From Terfezia claveryi (taxonomy: Eukaryota > Ascomycota > Pezizomycetes > Pezizales > Pezizaceae): a stretch of 13,496 nucleotides of DNA. A program made the position numbers and the translations under genes. Below are positions 8,604-13,496 of this stretch, one piece after another. The DNA lies in assembly GCA_015179025.1 (NCBI GenBank), contig WHUX01000699.1, positions 1-13,496 on the forward strand. The letters are read 5' to 3'. A model generated the notes under the pieces. It had not been told where the DNA came from, searched no databases, and saw only the letters and a list, made by a program, of their open reading frames with translations. The number at the start of each line of letters is the position of its first letter. Position 1 is the stretch's first letter.

Positions 8604-8828
8604 CGTTAACAACCTCAATTGAGTTGAGGACGCGATGGCAATAAGCTCTGACATCCAGACGTTGAGCTTATGTCAACCACCGTCCGGACGGCTTTTGGGG
8701 CCCCAATGGCGTCAGGACGCAGCGCGGGGCCCTAGTTGCGTCCGGATTGTAATGCAATACCCCGGGGCATCCGGATGCACAGGACGCACAGGACGCAAAA
8801 TCGCGTCCGGACGCTTGGTGGTGCGTCC
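8604..8828. repeat. right outer segment with a cluster of TCCGGA-centred palindromes
   Basis: GC-rich segment not homologous to the left outer segment. It contains three 12-bp perfect palindromes of one pattern: CCGTCCGGACGG (8680-8691), GCATCCGGATGC (8767-8778) and GCGTCCGGACGC (8803-8814). It also has the palindrome TTGGGGCCCCAA (8695-8706) and repeated CAGGACGCA. CpG is frequent here, unlike in the retroelement coding regions. The spacing suggests binding sites for a dimeric protein, but no partner can be named. Confidence 0.75.
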
Positions 8829-8853
8829 TGACGCATATTTCTTTTTGCTGATG
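8829..8853 (-). repeat. right terminal inverted repeat of the foldback element
   Basis: Reads TGACGCATATT and then a T tract to GCTGATG. Its reverse complement matches the left end (6206-6231). TA at 8854 follows directly. Confidence 0.85.
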
Positions 8854-8855
8854 TA
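8854..8855. other. right TA target-site duplication of the foldback element
   Basis: CTGATG-TA-TTAAGTGG; the sequence after TA resumes the LTR exactly where copy B's continuous LTR does (10975 and downward). Confidence 0.9.
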
Positions 8856-8861
8856 TTAAGT

Positions 8862-8906
8862 GGATATTGCCGGAAACATAATTAGATGCCTTCGGATATT
8901 GTCGGA
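8862..8906 (+). repeat. paired GGATATTGNCGGA motif in LTR A
   Basis: GGATATTGCCGGA (8862-8874) and GGATATTGTCGGA (8894-8906) lie 32 bp apart, with a further TCGGATAAG near 8964. The pair is present, slightly changed, in copy B's LTR. It could be a U3 control element; there is no direct evidence. Confidence 0.5.
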
Positions 8907-9196
8907 TAGTAATTCAATAGTATCGGGGATTGGTAACGTATCTAAAATTGAATTTAGTTTTCTCGGATAAGAATTCTTTAATGGGATAAGCGAGCTATAA
9001 GCGAAGTATGTATAACATGCAGACATAGGAATATTCTCTACGTTCGGGTTAGTAACCTGTGACAACGAGTCCAGATAGCAACTGCATTAACAAAGGTGTG
9101 GATGGCATAACACTTAGGAAGAAATTCCAAGGTAACAGGTAGGCCCGCGTTTTATAAAATATTTTTATCATAAGAATATCTACGAACACCGCAGGA

Positions 9197-9204
9197 TATA
9201 AATA
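9197..9204 (+). promoter_or_regulatory. TATA box of LTR A
   Basis: TATAAATA, about 295 bp before the LTR end and in the element's sense orientation. The identical sequence is at the matching place in copy B (10626-10633, minus strand). It sets U3/R near 9230. The foldback insertion lies about 345 bp upstream, so it separates distal U3 from this core promoter without removing it. Confidence 0.65.
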
Positions 9205-9320
9205 GTACAAGTAGTTCTGGTTGAATTCATTCTACCACCAGCAAGTATTCGAAAGCAAGAGCACCTTGAGTACACGAAGCCTACAAAGTTCTAAGTCTTG
9301 AATTAACTTCACGTTTAAGC

Positions 9321-9428
9321 GACATAGGATTTATTTTATGTTGCGAAATAAGATCCGTCGTAAGGAACTATAGTTGGATTGAACTTTACTGCTATAGGAT
9401 TGATATTCTGTGTTGCGTAATAGATATC
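9321..9428 (+). repeat. 70-bp-period imperfect direct repeat in the R-U5 part of LTR A
   Basis: GACATAGGATTTATTTTATG with a following TTGCGAAATAAGAT (9321-9354) recurs as GCTATAGGATTGATATTCTG with TTGCGTAATAGAT (9391-9423). The same pair is in copy B's LTR (about 10395-10510), so the duplication is older than both insertions. Confidence 0.65.
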
Positions 9429-9498
9429 GTTGCGGCAGCAAATTACAGCCGTCCTAATAGTTGCAAGAGCGCTATCAGTCAATAGGGCCCCCGTGACA

Positions 9499-10147
9499 GT
9501 CTTACCTACAATCATCCCGCCGCGTCAGTTGGGGCTCCTTTTGCAATTGGGAAAACCTAGCACAAAGGAGGAAATACCCATATATGGGAAACGAATGAGA
9601 AGACAAACATATAGAAATGATGGCTTTTTGGCCTCTATATATGCATACAATTCATACTTCTACTAGCTCTAGATAATGGTGTTTTGCATGCTTCCACTGG
9701 TGGTAAGAGTGTACTATTGTAGAGACCGGTAAGAGTGTAATTAAGCAAAGCAATGGTTAAAACACTTGTGTTTGTTGCAAAGAAGTTATAGTATCGTGAT
9801 CTTTAAAGGCTACTATTGTACATGCTACAACCTCTTGTTCTTTGACCTAATGTTTCTCTACATAATAACCTTCATTTCGGGTATACCTTTACTGAGTATT
9901 TTCTTCGATAGGTCACTTATGTTATCTGCGATGTTCTTTAACCAAATGTTGCTACAAAATTACCTTCATATTGGATATGTCCCTATTTAGTACTTTTAAT
10001 GTCGCTGTGGCTACTGTGGTGTTGTGGTAAATCCTTGTTGCTATCTGTGACATTGAACAATTTAATCCCGTAACAGCCTGGTCCTTTGCAATATCCAGTC
10101 CATACCGGTATGGCCCGGATCCCGTAATAGACCAGAACATATACATA
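9499..10147. other. spacer of unknown origin between the two retroelements
   Basis: About 650 bp unrelated, as far as I can see, to the rest of the window. No convincing ORF: the longest frames are short, hydrophobic and low-complexity. It holds a 26-bp-spaced repeat of GGTAAGAGTGTA (9702 and 9728), the palindrome CCCATATATGGG (9577-9588), a 96-bp tandem duplication, TCCCGTAACAG and TCCCGTAATAG 60-70 bp apart, and the 14-bp perfect palindrome CCATACCGGTATGG (10100-10113). It may be unique host DNA or the worn end of another transposon. Confidence 0.6.
9806..10065 (+). repeat. imperfect 96-bp tandem duplication in the spacer
   Basis: GTTCTTTGACC...ACTGAGTA (9837-9898) aligns with GTTCTTTAACC...ATTTAGTA (9933-9992), including ACCTTCATTTCGGGTATACC against ACCTTCATATTGGATATGTC. 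A weaker third partial copy (GCTATCTGTGACATTGAAC) follows near 10038. Confidence 0.65.
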
Positions 10148-10331
10148 TATATAGTCAGCATATTAATTTGAGTATAACTATTGAACTGTTAATCAGATTC
10201 TTATGAAACTTGAACAGTAGCTCCCTCAAGGTCCTATGGACGTTCCATAAATGTCTTAACCATCCAGGGGGATTATAAACTACTCCGAGGTTCATATCCA
10301 TTTCATATACTTAACTCTTATAGATAAGTAT
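10148..10331 (-). repeat. older LTR fragment of the same family, interrupted by copy B
   Basis: On the minus strand it runs from ATACTTATCTATAAGAG inward and matches LTR A about 5510-5715 and LTR B about 11475-11680, but with many more differences than those two have from each other. It stops abruptly at 10331, where copy B's LTR begins with TGTCACGG, so copy B inserted into this LTR about 115 bp from its start. The missing start should lie beyond copy B's other LTR. The inner end fades near 10140-10150. Confidence 0.82.
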
Positions 10332-10625
10332 TGTCACGGAGGCCCTATTAACTGATAGCGCTCTTGCAACTATTAGGACGGCCGTAATTTCCTGCCGCAA
10401 CGATATCTATTCTGCAACACAGAATTTCAATCCTATAGCAGTAAAGTTTAGTACAACAGTAGTTCCTCATAACAGATCTTATTTCGCAACACAAAATAAA
10501 TCCTATGTCGCTTAAACGTAAAGTTAACTCAAGACTTAGAACTTTGTAGGCTTCGTGTACTCAAGGTGCTCTTGCTTTTGAATACTCGCTTATGGTAGAA
10601 TAAATTCAACCGGAACTACTTGCAC

Positions 10626-10633
10626 TATTTATA
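10626..10633 (-). promoter_or_regulatory. TATA box of LTR B
   Basis: TATAAATA on the minus strand, at the same place as in LTR A. Transcription from this 3' LTR would run toward 10332 and out into the older LTR fragment and spacer, converging with read-out from LTR A. Confidence 0.6.
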
Positions 10634-10975
10634 TCCCACGGTATTTGTAGATATTCTTATGATAAAAATATTTTATAAAACACGAGCCTACCTGTCACCT
10701 TGATATTTTCTTCCTAAGTGTTATGCCATCCACACCTTTGTTAATGCAGTTGCTATCTGCACTCGTTGTCATAGGTTACTAACCCGAACGTAGAGAATAT
10801 TTCCATGTCTGCATGTTATACGCACTTTGCTTATAGCTTGCTTATCCCATTAAAGAATTCTTATCCAAGATAACTAAATTCAATTTCAGATACGTTACCA
10901 ATCCCCGATACTATCGAATTACCATCCGATAATATCCGAAGGTATCTAATTATGTTTCCGGCAATATTCACTTAA

Positions 10976-10977
10976 TA
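10976..10977. other. unoccupied TA target site matching the foldback insertion in LTR A
   Basis: Plus strand CACTTAA-TA-GTGTCTAGTGTCC; its reverse complement is the sequence obtained by removing 6206-8855 from LTR A, apart from one substitution nearby. This fixes the ends and target duplication of the inserted element. Confidence 0.9.
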
Positions 10978-11795
10978 GTGTCTAGTGTCCATTGAAAATT
11001 ATTTTTAACTGCACATAGCTCTATGAATAGAGAACCGTGGGTCACAAGTAGATTACTATTGAAAAGGTATCAACGCATAGAAGATTATAGAATCTTAATT
11101 TATCTCGATACCCAAATTATTCATGGAGTTATTACCAATAATAGGTAAACCTCCTCGTGGACCTATATGACCATATTATAAGTCTTATATCTCCATGAGT
11201 TTAACTCCGATCATAAAAAGGATTGCAGAAATGGAATCAGGACGAAGAGTAGGCCTAGATAGAACCTTGAAACATTAAATTTGGAGAACTTTATGTTTTG
11301 GCCCTACCTTTGGCCTCTGTCCTCGGCGCACTCCCTTATAGTGTCACCGGACGCACTTTGGTCTAAAATGCACCCTCGGTCCTTCATTTTTTTAGTTATT
11401 TTTACCGAATTATTTTCCTTAAGTTTAGGGTAAAAATTAGCAATTCAGGGTAACGCCAAGACTTCAGGGTAACAGCTAATAGCCAGTATATGTATTCATA
11501 TAGCCAGCATATTGATCTGGGTATAACTATTGAACTATTAATCGGATACTTATGAAACTTAAACCGTAGCTCCCTTAAGGGTCTTTGGACGTTTCATAAT
11601 GGTTTTAACTATCTAGGATGATTATAAACCACTCCGAGGTTCATACCCGTTTCATATACTTAACTCTTATAGATAAGTATTAGAAACGTTTGCACCACAC
11701 TATTAAGAGTGTACCTAGAGTCCATATAGATTCTAGGGTCGTTCTATAAGGGCCCAAGTACCTTTGGTAGAGCTGGATGTCACCCCGTGACAGTG

Positions 11796-11806
11796 CCTCT
11801 CTCCTT
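11796..11806 (-). promoter_or_regulatory. polypurine tract, copy B
   Basis: AAGGAGAGAGG on the minus strand, three bases before the LTR; one base differs from copy A. It would prime plus-strand synthesis. Confidence 0.85.
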
Positions 11807-11807
11807 A

Positions 11808-11829
11808 AGGTTCTTGTCCGCAAGAACCT
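11808..11829 (-). other. hairpin next to the polypurine tract, copy B
   Basis: Same 9-bp stem as in copy A (AGGTTCTTG / CAAGAACCT with loop CGGA on the minus strand) and the same distance from the polypurine tract. Confidence 0.75.
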
Positions 11830-12036
11830 AATTGATCATGCAACCAGAATCATTATTGCTACTAACAACAATGGATGGGGCTTGAGGACCAGTCCTCATG
11901 TACGACAGCCAAAACATAGCTGCGTACGTCTCTTTGCACCCCTGGGATAATATGGCATAAGAAATACAGGTAAAACAGAAACGTAAAGATAATTCAAAAA
12001 ACCTAATGCCTAATAATAGGAAAAAAAGAATAATCC

Positions 12037-12240
12037 TCACAAGGTAACATCAGGGTTCCAAGGCTTACGAGGATTATCCAGATGGAATTTTCGAATTAAA
12101 TTGGCTGCTCCATCCTTCAGGTTCTCACATGATTCCCATGTGTCATCATCAGGACCATAACCCTTTCAAGAGACTAAATACATAACCCGTCCCTTCCTGA
12201 GCTCACTCGTCCTAACTTTTTCCACCTGGTATTCCGATTC
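12037..12240 (-). pseudogene. pol: pol C-terminal chromodomain, copy B, out of reach behind a stop
   Basis: After the integrase stop (TAA at 12241-12243, where copy A has CGA out of CTCGAA) the same frame continues through [35 protein letters not shown] and [16 protein letters not shown] to a final TGA at 12037-12039. This is a full-length chromodomain of about 55 residues with a short tail. A second stop, TGA at 12166-12168, replaces the Trp of the SWKGY motif, one of the three aromatic-cage residues. Copy A instead has a stop at the other Trp of the domain. No indel separates this domain from integrase, so only two nonsense changes keep it from being read. Confidence 0.88.
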
Positions 12241-13496
12241 TTAAAGGTCGACTGGAGGGGGTGTTGGTGAGCGTCTGCCGGCAATCATATTAAGGTGGTA
12301 GAATTCCAACAAACTAATATGAAAAACTGGGTAAGTTTTGCCTATACTTAGGGGAAGTTCTAACTCATAGGCGTAAGTGCCAATAAGCCGTTTAATTCTA
12401 AACTTCTCTCGTAACTTGTAGTCAAGCTTCTTGGTCGGACGCCTTATTTTGATGTTCTTTGCGTTGACCATAACCCAATCTCCCACTTTGAATGTCGGTT
12501 CCTTCTTTGCTACCTTGAGATTGTAGTATTTGGACATCCGGTCCTGCGCTGCCTTCATGTTCTCCCTCATAGCCTCTCTCATTGCGTCCAAGGTTTCGAC
12601 TGTCTTGACTGCCTCAGGGTTGTTCGATTCAGTTGAGGCTTCGGTTGGGTTCTGGAAATTGTTTTCCAGGTGTTGAGCATATACGGCGAAGAATGGTGTA
12701 AGTTTAGTACTAGAGTGGACAGTATTATTATAACAAAACTCGGCAAATGGTAATAACTCGACCCAGTCATCCTGATCCCAACAGCAATACGTCCGTAGAT
12801 AATGCTCAAGGGTCTGGTTGACTCGTTCGGTTTGACCATCAGTCTGGAGTTGATATGCCGAGGACTTATCTAACTCAACTCCTAATAACCGCATTACCTC
12901 CATCCAAAACGAACTTGTAAACACCGAATCCCGATCCGAAACAACCCTCTTTGGTAATCCATGCAGCCTCCAAACCTTCTTGACAAATATCCCAGCCAAC
13001 TCTTTTGCCTTCCAGTTCTTTAAGGGAATGAAATGTGACATCTTAGTAAACCTATCAACAATAACCCAGATCTGATTATACCCTTTGACTGGTGGTAAAT
13101 CAGTGATGAAATCCATCGAAATGTGTTCCCACGGCCTATAGGGGATTGGAAGAGGTACGAGTTTGCCATATTTCTTATGTCTTGCTGTCTTGTTTCTTTG
13201 GCAAGCATCACATGTGCGAACGTAGTTTCGTACCCAATCTTCCATGTTAGGCCAGTAGTAATTTCGTTTCATGAGCTCGAGAGTTTTGTCACATCCGAAA
13301 TGACCTGCAACTTTAGCATCGTGGCACTGGAAAGCCACTTTCAAATTAAGGGAATTGTTGTCAGGTATATATAGGCGACGTTCATAGGTTACCATGTCAT
13401 CTTCTAAACCGTAATGATCGAGTCCAGGGTACTCCTTGCCAAACTTCAACGCGTTCTGAATCCCTAACTACTTGTTATTCTTGAGGCCTGCCTCTA
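12241..13496 (-). pseudogene. pol: pol integrase, copy B, 402 open codons with frameshift and stop upstream
   Basis: Counting from 13449: zinc region H43, H50, C80, C83; catalytic core with D113 (SMDFI), D172 (VVSDRD) and E208 (DGQTERVNQ), the last two separated by 35 residues as in D,D35E integrases; then a GPY/F-like module about 318-386 (KVGDWVMVNA to [11 protein letters not shown]) in which the usual GPF is REKF. All zinc and catalytic residues are present. SAYQLQTDGQ differs from SAYHPQ in copy A, a conserved place, so function is uncertain. Upstream, an extra G near 13435 shifts the frame relative to copy A (VEVWQEYPG) and an in-frame TAA lies at 13475-13477 where copy A has CGA. It is therefore a remnant of Gag-Pol and not a separate gene; 13449 is not a real start. 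Confidence 0.9.

Larger units (their letters stand above)
6206..8853. mobile_element. non-autonomous foldback (long inverted repeat) DNA element, 2,648 bp, TA target duplication
   Basis: Begins CATCAGCAAAAA and ends TTTTTGCTGATG, flanked on both sides by TA, and is absent from the same place in copy B's LTR. Order from outside inward: 25-26 bp terminal inverted repeat; unlike GACGC-rich outer segments (6232-6470 and 8604-8828); long inverted arms (6471-7200 and 7936-8603); and a central tandem array. TA duplication is typical of Tc1/mariner transposases, while long repeat-filled arms are typical of foldback elements. No transposase motif is seen in any frame; the long frames in it come from tandem repeats with periods divisible by three. 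It was presumably moved by an enzyme supplied from elsewhere. Confidence 0.85.
1..9498 (+). mobile_element. Ty3/gypsy chromovirus LTR retrotransposon, copy A (5' end outside window, decayed)
   Basis: Plus-strand element reading gag, protease, RT, RNase H, integrase, chromodomain, 3' untranslated region, polypurine tract and 3' LTR, the standard Ty3/gypsy order. The window starts inside gag, so the 5' LTR and primer-binding site are absent. The coding part (1-5155) changes frame many times and carries in-frame stops, so it cannot make Gag or Pol. Its 3' LTR is split by a foreign 2.65-kb element at 6206-8853. A second copy lies inverted at 10332-13496; comparing the two shows which changes are lesions. 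The 5-bp target duplication cannot be tested because only one LTR is inside the window. Confidence 0.93.
5398..9498 (+). repeat. 3' LTR of copy A, split by a 2.65-kb insertion
   Basis: Starts TGTCACGGGG and ends CCCCGTGACA, so it has the TG...CA ends and a 10-bp terminal inverted repeat. The LTR is 5398-6205 plus 8856-9498, about 1.45 kb, matching the 1,461-bp LTR of copy B throughout. About a dozen differences are visible in the first 330 bp, mostly transitions. The start is also a local palindrome (TGTCAC GGG GTGACA, 5398-5412). U3 carries three TTACCCT motifs within about 50 bp near 5718-5766. A TATA box at 9197-9204 places transcription start near 9230, so U3 is most of the LTR and R-U5 is the last roughly 270 bp. 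Confidence 0.92.
10332..11792 (-). repeat. 3' LTR of copy B, intact, 1,461 bp
   Basis: On the minus strand it begins TGTCACGGGGTGACAT (ending at plus position 11792) and finishes near-identically to LTR A, with ...TCCGTGACA at 10332 (one mismatch from CCCCGTGACA). It shows the full, unsplit LTR and supplies the empty reference for the insertion in LTR A. Confidence 0.92.
11793..12036 (-). other. 3' untranslated region of copy B
   Basis: Counterpart of 5156-5397. A 70-codon frame (12040 down to 11828) opens at GTG overlapping the pol stop and starts with a hydrophobic stretch. Its first ATG is in mid-frame, and copy A breaks the frame with 1-bp gaps, so it is not called as a gene. Confidence 0.75.
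10332..13496 (-). mobile_element. Ty3/gypsy chromovirus LTR retrotransposon, copy B (5' part outside window)
   Basis: Minus-strand element of the same family as copy A. It shows the 3' LTR, polypurine tract, 3' untranslated region, chromodomain, integrase and part of the linker before integrase; RT and everything upstream lie beyond 13496. Its LTR is continuous, and integrase is open for 402 codons, so it is better preserved and possibly younger than copy A. Flanks of the two copies differ outside the exact LTR ends, so the inverted pair arose by two insertions and not by inverted duplication of a chromosome segment. Confidence 0.92.

Noticed and set aside
9577..9588. CCCATATATGGG, which contains a CC(A/T)6GG CArG-box match
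   Set aside because: One short palindromic match in AT-rich DNA with no nearby gene; chance is the simplest explanation.
9766..9990. 74-codon hydrophobic ORF in the spacer
   Set aside because: Lies across the imperfect tandem duplication, AT-rich, no domain, and the two repeat units do not preserve a common frame.
11828..12040. 70-codon ORF after pol in copy B, possible extra 3' gene with a hydrophobic start
   Set aside because: It opens at GTG overlapping the pol stop, has its first ATG in mid-frame, and 1-bp gaps in copy A break it.
12241..13449. 402-codon ORF considered as a stand-alone integrase gene
   Set aside because: The frame begins at an extra-base frameshift relative to copy A, with an in-frame stop upstream; it is the internal part of Gag-Pol.

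Overview
This is a eukaryotic, transposon-only window with no host gene that I can support. The retroelement protein types (Ty3/gypsy pol with an integrase followed by a chromodomain) and the stop-riddled, transition-rich decay suggest a repeat-rich filamentous fungus. The species cannot be named from the sequence and that assignment is inference.

Layout. (1) Positions 1-5397 hold copy A, a decayed plus-strand chromovirus cut by the window start: gag, protease, reverse transcriptase, RNase H, integrase and chromodomain in order, broken by many frameshifts and stops, then a 3' untranslated region with a hairpin and a polypurine tract. (2) Positions 5398-9498 are the 3' LTR of copy A. It is 4.1 kb only because a 2,648-bp element (6206-8853) sits inside it; without that insert it is about 1.45 kb. 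(3) Positions 9499-10147 are a spacer of unknown origin. (4) Positions 10148-10331 are an older, more diverged fragment of the same LTR family. (5) Positions 10332-13496 hold copy B of the same chromovirus on the minus strand, with an uninterrupted 1,461-bp LTR and a pol 3' part in which integrase is open for 402 codons. The two retroelements converge tail to tail, so the window is one large imperfect palindrome.

The most notable object is the element inside LTR A. It is flanked by a duplicated TA, and copy B's LTR preserves the matching unoccupied site, so its borders can be read to the base. It has a 25-26 bp terminal inverted repeat, two unlike GACGC-rich outer segments, two long inner arms that are near-identical inverted copies (9 substitutions in one 222-bp stretch compared by eye), 12-bp repeat blocks of different copy number in each arm, and a central array of about 123-bp units rich in (TA)n. 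It encodes no recognisable transposase. It looks like a non-autonomous foldback-type DNA transposon with Tc1/mariner-like target choice.

Order of events inferred from nesting: an old LTR insertion, then copy B into that LTR; separately, copy A inserted and the foldback element later entered its LTR. Stops and key-residue losses are largely C-to-T or G-to-A changes, often at CpG, as expected from methylation-linked deamination or a RIP-like process.
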